Positions 1 to 8,624 of a stretch of 64,000 nt of DNA are shown one piece after another. The DNA is from an uncultured Planctomycetaceae bacterium. Its GTDB lineage: Bacteria > Planctomycetota > Planctomycetia > Pirellulales > Pirellulaceae. The stretch lies in NCBI GenBank assembly GCA_937862885.1, contig CALMEE010000009.1, positions 1 through 64,000 of the forward strand. Direction: 5' to 3'. Position numbers and translations under genes: made by a program. How positions within the stretch are numbered: the stretch's first letter is position 1; each line of letters opens with the position of its first letter. The notes below the pieces were generated by a model. That model was not told where the DNA came from, did no database searches, and saw only the letters and a program-made list of their open reading frames with translations.

Positions 1-115
1 TTCGATCGCTACCTTGTTCTTCGGACATGAGAAAGGCGGACCTAACGCATTTGGAGATGCAGTGATACCAACGCGTAACCGCAACATCCACGATATTCTT
101 TCTTGCAGTAGTCAT
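1..115 (-). CDS. REP-associated (Y1/IS200-like) transposase, N-terminal fragment cut by window edge
   Basis: Reading leftward from an ATG at 115-113 gives 38 codons open to the window edge, beginning MTTARKNIVDVAVTRWYHC. The block VTRWYHCISKCVRSAFL is the recognisable start of planctomycete transposases of the RAYT (REP-associated tyrosine transposase, Y1_Tnp-like) family, single-stranded-DNA transposases that use one catalytic tyrosine and usually act on small palindromes. A purine-rich GAAAGGG lies about six bases upstream of the ATG and supports the start. The HUH motif and catalytic tyrosine would lie outside the window, so integrity cannot be judged. The family call rests on recognition of the N-terminal block only. 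It lies where an ABC ATPase gene might be expected next to the following permease gene. Confidence 0.7.
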   Translation of the reverse strand, partial: MTTARKNIVDVAVTRWYHCISKCVRSAFLMSEEQGSDR

Positions 116-305
116 CCCAATACCCTTTCAATACAAACCAATCACGATACAACCAGTCAAAACTCCAAAATTACGAGTTAGTTCACGCCATCAATTACCC
201 TGTGTCGCAACGCCAATTTCAATGCGAAACCTGGGCACTTCTCTGAAATTACCATAGATAACAACCTTTGTAAATATTAAAATGCCTGTCCTTTAAAAAT
301 TTGGG

Positions 306-335
306 TTGTCAGTTGTATGAATCACTTGATAAAAT
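306..335 (+). promoter_or_regulatory. sigma-70-like promoter for the GldF-GldG fusion gene
   Basis: TTGTCA (306-311) and TAAAAT (330-335) are separated by 18 bases, matching the -35/-10 consensus at 5/6 and 5/6. Transcription would start near 342, leaving about 57 bases of leader before the ATG at 399 and making the ATG at 348 almost leaderless. Found by eye only. Confidence 0.5.
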
Positions 336-398
336 TTGGGCCGAGGAATGCTTGAGCCCAAGATTTGTGAATTTTCGTTAGAGAGGATGCAGCGGTTT

Positions 399-3300
399 AT
401 GTTGAGATACCACGTCGTTTCCGGAGTGTTTCAACGGAATTTTCGGCAATATTTTAACAGCGTCATCGGATACCTATTTATCGTCGTCTTCGTTACGGCA
501 TGCGCACTTCTCACGTTCAATCAACAATTCTTTGCTGACAACCTAGCCAACCTGGACCAACTCAGCAAGTACTTTCCTCTGCTGCTGCTTTTCATTATCC
601 CAGCTATCTCGATGGGTGTTTGGGCTGACGAGCGAAAAATGGGAACCGATGCCCTGCTCTTCACGCTTCCGGCCTCCGATTTGGAGATATTGTGCGGAAA
701 ATTTTTGTCGGTCGTCGGCGTGTACACCATTGCCTTATTATTCTCATTGGCTTTGTTGGTTCCGCTAAGTTGGCTTGGCATACCTGATTACGGTTTGATT
801 CTGACAACGTATATCGGGTATTGGTTATCCGGGGTTACGCTGTTGTCGATTGGCATGTTCGCCTCTTCATTAACTAAAAGCAGCACTATTGCCTTTATTT
901 TGGGTGCTTTATTCTGTGCTATTCCAGTGCTCATCGGCTATTACTTTCACGGAAACGTTTGGTTGGAGTCGATGGGGCTGACTTGGCACCTGCATGATTT
1001 CACTATTGGATTAATCGCGCTATCAGGCATCATCTACTTCTTGTCGCTCACGTCGTTGATGTTGTATCTCAACCTAGTAGTAGTCAGCCGCCGCCATTGG
1101 CATCGCGGACAGCAGGTTACATTGGGCGGACACTTTCTTGTACGAGTTGCCGCGTTTGTTATCGCTGCTATTGCCATAAACTTTATTTTTATTCGATCTG
1201 AGTCGGTTCTTCCCACAAGAGCTGACTTCACGGCCGAACGACTTTTCACAGTAGATGAAACAACCAAGACCACGTTGCAGACTGCAGCCAAAGAAGATCG
1301 GCAAATCACGATCCAGGCGTTTATCAGTAGCAGCGTCCCGCGCGAATACGTAAACCTTCGCAACAATTTACTCAACATATTAAGGCAATACGATCGCATT
1401 GGCGGTGCGAATTTGCTGCTTCGCATTGTGAACGTGGAGCCAGCGAGTTTGGAGGCAGCTGAAGCCAAAAGTCTTGGCTTGGAAGCCCGCCGCGTAAAGA
1501 GCTTTTCGGGAGGGAAGACCGTCGAGCAAGACGTCTACTTAGGGGCCGTAGTTACGAGTTCTCTAGGTGAGGTGATTTTGCCATATATCGAAAACGGTGC
1601 TTCGCTCGAATACGAATTGACGCGAGCAATTGCCACAACCACGGGTGAATCCAAACGCATCAACGTTGGGGTTTTGGATACCGACTTGCACTTTAGTTCT
1701 TTGCGGCTCACGAATCCGCAAACAGGTTTGCTCGAAACGCATGATTTGGGTTATGGTCAAACCTACGACCAACTCAGGCAGCATTATGCAGTGAAACCGG
1801 TATCGTTGACTGAATTGGAAGGATGGGCACGACAATTAGACGACGGCCAAACAGAAATCGATAATCCAGACGTGTTGATTGTGGCAAGTCCAAGCCATTT
1901 GGATAACCAATCGATGTTGCACCTGATCAATTATATTGAAGCGGGAAAACCGGTGTTGATCATGGCAGATCCGCTACCCGTCACCTTTTTGACAAAGTCT
2001 GCCGATTTCCTTGGGATCATTAACGCTGCATCACAACCTAGGATTCAAGAGAATTCGCGTTGGCGAGAAATCATTATGGCAAATGGACCCAAAACCAACT
2101 TGGGGTTAACGGTTCGCAAAACTGAGCACGCGGATTGCGTCATCAAATTTTCGGTTCGTTTCAGTGCCGCACGCGACGCTGTGTTCAGCGCCGTATTTCG
2201 CTACAGCGATGACGCCAACTATTGGCGGCTTGAGCTAAGTGATCGCGGTGAATTCAGACTCGTGCGACGTGAAAATGGTCAGGATCACGTTGTCCATTCC
2301 AAGTCGATTCCATTCTTCGATACGTCGATTCCAACCGAAGTCGAGGTTTCGATGGCCAAGAATGAAATTCATTGGCGATGTGGAATGCTTGACGACAAAC
2401 TCTCTGATAGCTTCAACATGAACGCAACCCAACATGGTATTTATTTTATATCTCCGAGCATCAATTTAGAGAAATACTCCCTCTCGATCGTGGAAAAAGT
2501 GGCAACCGAATATGAAGACGCTGCATTGAAGACCATTTATGAAGGCTTATTTCCAGGCTCTTGTGCTTTGCTTTGCGAAAAACTGGGGATCGAATGGTTG
2601 GCTGATGAAATCGCTTGGCAACGCTACAACCCCAACCTCGGCTTTGACCCAGTAGTCGTCGATTTCATGTCAGAAACGTGGCCGCCGAATTACGGCCCAA
2701 AAGAGAATATGTTCTTGTTCGCGTCATCGTACGCAGACCACGTCGCTTTTGGTGAAGATCCGATTTCGCAGGGGCTCAAGCAAGTACTTTTTATGTATCC
2801 GGGCGCGATTCGACCAAAAAAAGGGAGCGCAACTCAGTTTCAACCATTGATTTCGCTCAAGTCTGGCGACTCAGGAACAGCGCATTGGTCGGAATTAACG
2901 ACTGTGATCATGGCCGATTTCGTGAACCGGTTCACAGGTGAACGGGAAACGCGGCCTATGGAGAGCATGGTGACGGGCAACCCCATCGAGACACTTAAGC
3001 CTTCTCCTCCAGTGTTCCCGTCGGCCAATGAATCCTTGGCTTTAGCTGCGAGAATTCGTGGTGAGAAGATCAACGTGGTGTTTATCGCCGACTTGGATTT
3101 CTTGGGCGACTATTATTATAAGCAAGTGGACCGCGTCAATCATCTCATGGACAACATGGCGTTATTGCTCAATTCTATTGAATCGCTCGCGGGTGATTCA
3201 ACTTTTGTACGCCTGCGAAATCGCCGTCCTATCCCTCGAACTTTGACGCGTTTTGAAAAGAACACAGAACGTTTCCGCCAGGAAAGAGTTGAACAAGAAC

Positions 3301-3671
3301 TGGCGGTTGAGAAACAAATCAAAGAACAATTGGAGAAGACGGAGAAAGAGTTAGATGAGCTGCAAGCGAACATTGGCGCTGACCAAGAACTTTCTATGAT
3401 CCAAAAAGCACAATCGGTAGAGATGGGGGCCAGTTCGGCGTTGATGAAAATGAAAAACCGCAAACGCAAACTGGAAAAGGAAAGAGCCGAGAAGATCGAA
3501 GAGATCCGGGCGAATGAACGTACTGCAATCGCCAATCAGGAATCGCTGACTCGAGCACTCTCAGTCGGATTCGCGCCGCTTCTGCCCTTGTTATTAGGAC
3601 TTGTGGTGTTCTTCGTACGATCCGGTAAAGAACGTGCATTGATCACCCCTGAAAGGCGTGCACGACACTAG
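399..3671 (+). CDS. GldF-GldG fusion: ABC-2 type permease plus GldG-like auxiliary domain
   Basis: Large membrane protein joining an ABC-2/GldF-like permease of about six membrane segments (to about base 1070) to a GldG-type extracytoplasmic auxiliary domain. The GldG part opens with a further membrane segment near 1135-1195 (FVIAAIAINFIF), continues with the ABC_transp_aux fold, a long coiled coil at about 3250-3540, and closes with a C-terminal membrane anchor (LLPLLLGLVVFF). The LGIEW and ISQGLKQVLFMYPG blocks are typical of planctomycete GldG proteins. About 170 residues encoded at about 2035-2550 are not part of the usual domain and look like a beta-rich, LamG/ConA-like insert. The start is uncertain: ATGs at 348, 387 and 399 and a TTG at 336 are in frame. 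I chose 399 because GAGAGG precedes it by 12 bases and GldF homologues begin just before the RNFRQYF block. The ATPase subunit is not adjacent in this window. Substrate unknown. Confidence 0.85.
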   Translation: MLRYHVVSGVFQRNFRQYFNSVIGYLFIVVFVTACALLTFNQQFFADNLANLDQLSKYFPLLLLFIIPAISMGVWADERKMGTDALLFTLPASDLEILCGKFLSVVGVYTIALLFSLALLVPLSWLGIPDYGLILTTYIGYWLSGVTLLSIGMFASSLTKSSTIAFILGALFCAIPVLIGYYFHGNVWLESMGLTWHLHDFTIGLIALSGIIYFLSLTSLMLYLNLVVVSRRHWHRGQQVTLGGHFLVRVAAFVIAAIAINFIFIRSESVLPTRADFTAERLFTVDETTKTTLQTAAKEDRQITIQAFISSSVPREYVNLRNNLLNILRQYDRIGGANLLLRIVNVEPASLEAAEAKSLGLEARRVKSFSGGKTVEQDVYLGAVVTSSLGEVILPYIENGASLEYELTRAIATTTGESKRINVGVLDTDLHFSSLRLTNPQTGLLETHDLGYGQTYDQLRQHYAVKPVSLTELEGWARQLDDGQTEIDNPDVLIVASPSHLDNQSMLHLINYIEAGKPVLIMADPLPVTFLTKSADFLGIINAASQPRIQENSRWREIIMANGPKTNLGLTVRKTEHADCVIKFSVRFSAARDAVFSAVFRYSDDANYWRLELSDRGEFRLVRRENGQDHVVHSKSIPFFDTSIPTEVEVSMAKNEIHWRCGMLDDKLSDSFNMNATQHGIYFISPSINLEKYSLSIVEKVATEYEDAALKTIYEGLFPGSCALLCEKLGIEWLADEIAWQRYNPNLGFDPVVVDFMSETWPPNYGPKENMFLFASSYADHVAFGEDPISQGLKQVLFMYPGAIRPKKGSATQFQPLISLKSGDSGTAHWSELTTVIMADFVNRFTGERETRPMESMVTGNPIETLKPSPPVFPSANESLALAARIRGEKINVVFIADLDFLGDYYYKQVDRVNHLMDNMALLLNSIESLAGDSTFVRLRNRRPIPRTLTRFEKNTERFRQERVEQELAVEKQIKEQLEKTEKELDELQANIGADQELSMIQKAQSVEMGASSALMKMKNRKRKLEKERAEKIEEIRANERTAIANQESLTRALSVGFAPLLPLLLGLVVFFVRSGKERALITPERRARH

Positions 3672-3800
3672 CGACGCGCCAAGCATGCTGTTCTGTCGTC
3701 CGTAAATAAGCCAAGACTGATGAACAGCCTGCCATAACATCTCGAAAACAGATTTTTACCGTTCATATTGACTTAACCTGTATTCAAGCGAACCTCGATC

Positions 3801-5654
3801 ATGGAATACGCAAAAACCATATCGTTTGTTTCAGCGGCCGTTTTCTTGTCGCTGGTGGCTCTCGGCATGTATTGGCTGACTCAACCTTCCAGCACGAAGG
3901 AATTCGAGAAAGTCGGCCAGCCTTTCTTTGCGGCCTTTGATGATCCTGAACGCGCAGTAACTCTCGAAGTTTCTTCACTCAAAGCAGACGGCTCATTAAA
4001 TTCCTTTGTTGTCAAAAAAACTGATGGAGTTTGGCGCATTCCGACCCACCACAATTATCCCGTGGACTCGACCAAGCGATTGGCCGACACGGCTGCTTCG
4101 TTTCTCGGACTTACTCGTGAAAGTTTGGCTGATCGGCGAAAGAATCGGCACGAAGAGTTCCGCGTCTTGAATCCCAAGGCCAGTGACGCTGCCGAGTTCA
4201 CTGACCCAGACCGGGCGGGAACTCGAATTACGATGCTCGACGAAAACGACGAAGTGTTGTTTGACTTGATCGTAGGAGAGCAAGTCACGCGCGAAGAAAA
4301 GTCGACAGACATTCTCCCGCATCGAGCTGATCGAGAACCTACCCGATATTATGTCCGTCACCCCGATGAGGTTGAGACCTATCGCGCGGAATTGGATGTC
4401 AACCTGTCAACGCGATTCCAGGATTGGATTGAAACCGATCTGCTAAAAGTTGGAGAGCAACGTATACTGCGAGTAACTCTCGACCGCTACGCGTTAGAAG
4501 AACGAGCCCAACGTACAATCGCTGGAACCATAATCCAGAACGTACGCGTTCCCGGCGAAGTCCTTGAATTGTACCGAGATCAAGGTTCGGATTGGAATCT
4601 CAGAGATTTGGACGATGCTACTGAACAACTCAACACCTTTCAGATTAGTCGAATTGCTTCCAACTTTACTGATGTTGTGATCAATGGAGTCCGCCCCAAA
4701 TTCAAATATAACGGCACTCTGGTGCTGACGGCCGATCTCAAATTAAACCTCTCCGAAAGACTGATACGATCCGGTATGGCTCAAGAAGTCGTCAATGCGA
4801 TGCAGCAAGACCTGTTGGAAAAGGGCTACGAAATCGCCCAGTCACCCAACGGAGAAGAGATCATTTTGGCGTCGAAACGAGGTGAATTGATAGTGGGGAC
4901 GGATTTGGGCGTCGTGTATACGTTGAACTTTGGTGAAGCCTTCGTGGGCGATGAAGCTGAAGTACAAATTGGCAAGCCGAATCCAGATTCACCAACTTCA
5001 GTCGACGATGCAAATGCACAGGAGAACAATACTGGAGAAAATGCTGTCGCTGAAGACGAAACTGACTCGTCAAAATCGCTTAATCGGTATTTGATGATTC
5101 GCGTCAGTTTTGATGAGTCGTTGCTTGGCGAAAAGCCTCAAGAGCCACTCGATCCCGTGACGCCAACAAAACCACAAGGGTTTGATGAATGGTTAGTAGA
5201 ACAAGCCGCAGCCGAAGCCAAGCAGGACAACGCAGAAGATGCAGAGTCCGCAGAACAAGATACCGATGCTCCACCACAACTCCCTGAGGAGTTGCTGCGG
5301 GAAAAGGCCGAACGCGAAGCCGTTTTCAAACAGTATCAAGCTGACTTAGACAAGTACATAGCGGACATGGATTCCCTACAGGAACGACAGCAAGACTATC
5401 GGTCTGCTTTGCGCGAGTTCCAGCGACGTGCTCGCGACGGACGAAATAAGGTTGAAGAATTGAACGCTCGATTCGGTGATTGGTATTACGTCATTTCGAA
5501 CAACGTGTTTGAGGGTCTGCAATTTACACGTGTCGACATCGTGTCGCCGCTAGATGCCGACGAGGCAGATGACGAATGGGAAGAACCGATCGGGCTGGGA
5601 AGCGAGCAAAGGCAACTCCTCCTCAATCGACCGAATATCAATTTTGATGAATAA
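3801..5654 (+). CDS. DUF4340 domain-containing membrane-anchored protein
   Basis: 617 residues with an N-terminal membrane segment (about residues 8-27) and an extracytoplasmic DUF4340 region. In planctomycetes DUF4340 proteins typically follow GldG-like ABC auxiliary proteins, as here, 129 bases downstream on the same strand, so the two probably act in one envelope complex of unknown substrate. Two acidic, Ala/Asp/Glu-rich low-complexity linkers occur at about residues 395-430 and 468-492, followed by a charged helical stretch and a short C-terminal beta-rich segment ending in FDE. The ATG at 3801 immediately precedes the membrane segment. No strong Shine-Dalgarno sequence is visible. Biochemical role of DUF4340 is not established. 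Confidence 0.8.
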   Translation: MEYAKTISFVSAAVFLSLVALGMYWLTQPSSTKEFEKVGQPFFAAFDDPERAVTLEVSSLKADGSLNSFVVKKTDGVWRIPTHHNYPVDSTKRLADTAASFLGLTRESLADRRKNRHEEFRVLNPKASDAAEFTDPDRAGTRITMLDENDEVLFDLIVGEQVTREEKSTDILPHRADREPTRYYVRHPDEVETYRAELDVNLSTRFQDWIETDLLKVGEQRILRVTLDRYALEERAQRTIAGTIIQNVRVPGEVLELYRDQGSDWNLRDLDDATEQLNTFQISRIASNFTDVVINGVRPKFKYNGTLVLTADLKLNLSERLIRSGMAQEVVNAMQQDLLEKGYEIAQSPNGEEIILASKRGELIVGTDLGVVYTLNFGEAFVGDEAEVQIGKPNPDSPTSVDDANAQENNTGENAVAEDETDSSKSLNRYLMIRVSFDESLLGEKPQEPLDPVTPTKPQGFDEWLVEQAAAEAKQDNAEDAESAEQDTDAPPQLPEELLREKAEREAVFKQYQADLDKYIADMDSLQERQQDYRSALREFQRRARDGRNKVEELNARFGDWYYVISNNVFEGLQFTRVDIVSPLDADEADDEWEEPIGLGSEQRQLLLNRPNINFDE

Positions 5655-5717
5655 GCTTTGGTGAATCAACCTGAGGGGCGTTCACAATACCATAGGCGTT
5701 CGTTGCTACAGCAATCA

Positions 5718-6611
5718 TCACCGCAGTCGCTCATCAACGCTTTCACGAAACTCGCGTATCGAATCGATGTTGGTCTTGAGTTCGGCCAAACTTAACACAA
5801 CTTGCGAGATAATTTCGTGGTCGCTAACCAAGCGGACCATCGCTTCACTGACGCCTTTTAACTCGTCATTCGCTTCGACAAACGATGCCTCAAATTCTTC
5901 GTATCGTGTGACGAGTTGATCGATTTCGTTCTGAAGTCGCGTGTTCGGATTATTCCGAATTTCGTTTCGCAGGTATTCAAGCTCCGTTTCCATTGCTTTA
6001 CGTCGAATCGACATTTGCCGGATTTCTTCGCTCAACGACTGCGCGTATTCGCCCAATGTGTCGCGTGTCTTTTGAATCAGTTGTTGCTCACTGAGCAATT
6101 CATTGGCCAGGGATTCAATACTGTCACCAGAAATAGTCGCAGGACGCAAGATTCGATTGTTGTCAGAAGTTTCAGGGACCAACCGTTCAGACGCGGGTTG
6201 GCGTGCCAACTCCTCCCGCAGTTGCCCCTCAATTGGCCGAGTATCGCGTTGTCGGGCGCGGGCCTCCGCTTCGCGCGCGATACGGTCTTCGATTTGCGCA
6301 ATCTCCAGCTTGTGGCGATAGATTTCCAATTCGCGTAATTCGTCGCGCTCAAATCTGGCCAATTGCCGCTTGAGGTATTCTATTTCTAGTTCTAACTTTT
6401 GCTTCTGCAAGTCGAGCAATTCAGAATTACCCGACGACAGTTCAAGTTGCGGTCCGCGATTCGATAACGGGAGGATCACCTGAGTCTCTTGAGCACGTTC
6501 ATTGCCCTGCTGGCAAAATAGTTGGGATGAGCTGTTGTCGTGCCACAGCAAAAGCACGCCGCTAATCGACAACATGAGTTTAAATACTGATTTACTGAGC
6601 GTATTGATCAT
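5718..6611 (-). CDS. secreted coiled-coil protein of unknown function
   Basis: 297 residues starting with a signal-peptide-like segment (hydrophobic core FKLMLSISGVLLLW, about residues 11-24). The remainder is almost entirely Glu/Arg/Leu/Gln-rich heptad-type sequence (about residues 60-290), for example around LEIEYLKRQLARFERDELREL, predicting a long extracytoplasmic coiled coil. No enzymatic motif is visible. It is convergent with the DUF4340 gene (63-base gap), so it need not share that gene's role. I do not recognise a named family. It may be a planctomycete-specific structural envelope protein. Confidence 0.65.
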   Translation of the reverse strand: MINTLSKSVFKLMLSISGVLLLWHDNSSSQLFCQQGNERAQETQVILPLSNRGPQLELSSGNSELLDLQKQKLELEIEYLKRQLARFERDELRELEIYRHKLEIAQIEDRIAREAEARARQRDTRPIEGQLREELARQPASERLVPETSDNNRILRPATISGDSIESLANELLSEQQLIQKTRDTLGEYAQSLSEEIRQMSIRRKAMETELEYLRNEIRNNPNTRLQNEIDQLVTRYEEFEASFVEANDELKGVSEAMVRLVSDHEIISQVVLSLAELKTNIDSIREFRESVDERLR

Positions 6612-6881
6612 GAGAATTCAGTTTGAAAAAAAACAATTGACTAATCCAAAAACGTGATGGTTCGCTTGCGATTGAAACGGAGAACGAAGAATGCCGTTCA
6701 CTGACGCAGTGTGCACCTCGCACGTTTCATTTCATCCGAAAGTAAAGGCTTCAAGTGCCCCGAAACCAGCTCCAGTCCATAAACACTGAACTAGGTCATT
6801 CCCTGCGCATTTCCCTTGCGTACTAATGGCATGTCGGGACTACGGCGTTCGTTAGATACGTACGAATTAAACTCAACGAGG

Positions 6882-8315
6882 TTATCCTTTGTTTCGGTCT
6901 TTAATCACCAAAAGCCGAATTTCTGTCATTTCTTCGATTGAAAAACGAATTCCTTCCCGGCCAAGCCCACTTTGTTTTACACCTCCGTAGGGCATGTGAT
7001 CAACTCGCCACGACGGAACATCATTAATGATCACACCTCCCACTTCAAGTCGATCCCAAGCAAGAAACGCTTTGTGCACGTCGTTGGTGAAGACACCTGC
7101 TTGCAAACCAAAATCGCTGTCGTTGACTTGTATAAGTGCCTGTTCGAACTCAGAGAAACGGCTGAGCACCGCGACAGGCCCAAAAGCCTCAGCCCGACAA
7201 AGCCGCGCATCCCTTGGAACATCTTCCAGAAGCGTCGGCTGCAAGATAGCCCCTGAACGATTCCCACCACAGATAAGTCGTCCGCCTGCGCTGACCGCTT
7301 GTTCAATCCAGGATTCCAAACGAATGGCCTCTTGTTCTGAGATGAGGGGACCGATAAACGTCTCTGCGGACTTCGGATCACCTGACTTGAGCTGGCGAGT
7401 TCGCTCGGCAAGTTGCTCACGGAACTCCAAGTAGATACTTTCATGGACCAGAATACGTTGCACGCCGATACAACTTTGGCCGGATTGATAAAAGGTCCCG
7501 AATAGAATGCGATCGATGGCATGCTCAAGATCAGCGTTTTCATCCACGATCACTGCAGCATTCCCTCCCAACTCCAACAAAACGCGTTTGCGGCCGGCAG
7601 CATTCTTCAACTTCCATCCCACGTCGGGCGAGCCTGTAAAGCTCAACAATTTGATGCGATCGTCGCTGACCAACGTTGCGGCCGTCGCAGGCGAACAGGG
7701 CAAGATAGAAAATGAGTCCGATGGCAAATCGGTTTGACATAAGATTTCACCGATCAAGAGCGCACCGACAGGTGTATTGCTGGCAGGTTTGAGAATGAAA
7801 GGGCAACCAGCCGCGATCGCTGGCGCAACTTTGTGGGCCACCAGATTCAGCGGAAAGTTAAACGGAGTGATCAACAAACAGGGGCCAATCGGCACTCGTT
7901 TATACATGCCGCGATAACCGTTTGCGCGAGGCGAAATTTGCATTTCCAAAATTTCTCCGCCGATCCGCGTTGCCTCTTCGGCAGCGATGCGAAACGTGTC
8001 GATCAAGCGATTAACCTCCCCTTTGCTGTCCTTGATCGGCTTTCCCGCCTCAATGCAGAGGATACTTGCCAATTCCTCGGAGCGCAATTCAAATTGGCTG
8101 GCGCAGTATTGCAAGACGTCTCGCCGTTGGTAGGGCTTGAACTGGGCCAACGATTCCACGCTGCGCTCGGCTGAGTCGATTGCTTGGGAGATGTGGTTTT
8201 CGTCAGCCAGAGGCACGCGAAACGAAATTTCGCCGCTGAACTTATCTTTTACGAGCAAATCTGTGTTTGGGGTTATTGGCTTGCCCGCCAAAATCATTGG
8301 GTAAGATACGCTCAT
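6882..8315 (-). CDS. NAD(P)-dependent aldehyde dehydrogenase family protein
   Basis: 477 residues, the normal length for the ALDH superfamily, oxidising an aldehyde to the acid with NAD(P)+. Visible active-site elements are N153 in PFNFP, K176 in ILKPAS for cofactor binding, E248 in LLELGGN, and the catalytic C282 in SGQSCIGVQR, followed by the EAFGPV, GLQAGVF and PYGGVKQSGLGREG blocks. The ELGGNAAVIVDE and GQSCIGVQR signatures resemble the lactaldehyde / non-phosphorylating glyceraldehyde-3-phosphate-like branch rather than betaine-aldehyde enzymes, but the substrate cannot be read from sequence. ATG start at 8315. It appears to be a single gene, divergent from the large LEPRxLL protein across a 309-base gap. 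Confidence 0.93.
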   Translation of the reverse strand: MSVSYPMILAGKPITPNTDLLVKDKFSGEISFRVPLADENHISQAIDSAERSVESLAQFKPYQRRDVLQYCASQFELRSEELASILCIEAGKPIKDSKGEVNRLIDTFRIAAEEATRIGGEILEMQISPRANGYRGMYKRVPIGPCLLITPFNFPLNLVAHKVAPAIAAGCPFILKPASNTPVGALLIGEILCQTDLPSDSFSILPCSPATAATLVSDDRIKLLSFTGSPDVGWKLKNAAGRKRVLLELGGNAAVIVDENADLEHAIDRILFGTFYQSGQSCIGVQRILVHESIYLEFREQLAERTRQLKSGDPKSAETFIGPLISEQEAIRLESWIEQAVSAGGRLICGGNRSGAILQPTLLEDVPRDARLCRAEAFGPVAVLSRFSEFEQALIQVNDSDFGLQAGVFTNDVHKAFLAWDRLEVGGVIINDVPSWRVDHMPYGGVKQSGLGREGIRFSIEEMTEIRLLVIKDRNKG

Positions 8316-8624
8316 GCGGCAATGACTCTCAAAAGTTAGTAAATCGCCAGTTTAACCATCGGCATCGGGATCAGCCAATTCTTGAGCAGCTGGCCCTCAT
8401 GGGCACAACGTCCATGAACGTTTGTACTCAAATTAATGGACATTTTTTCAGATTAATTGCAGATTATTTGTTGAGTACATTTCGGCAATTTGCTTGACAA
8501 GTGTAACGATTTTAACGACCATGTTATAGTCTCAAAATTTTGGACGGTCCGCCAGCGGCTACGGAACACGCCGTACTGGTGAGTCAGGTGTTAATCAAGA
8601 AATACAGAGGAAGAGGACGGTTAA
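8316..8624. other. divergent intergenic region between aldehyde dehydrogenase and LEPRxLL protein
   Basis: 309 bases without a supported gene, AT-rich from about 8430. It should hold promoters for both flanking divergent genes, but no pair of -35/-10 boxes with acceptable spacing is convincing. A perfect TTGACA (8494-8499) has no well-spaced -10. AGAGGAAGAGGA just before 8625 is the ribosome-binding site of the LEPRxLL gene. Confidence 0.5.

Noticed and set aside
8494-8530. Perfect TTGACA and a TATAGT upstream of the LEPRxLL gene
   Set aside because: The spacer is 25 bases, far too long for a normal promoter. No other well-spaced -10 fits.
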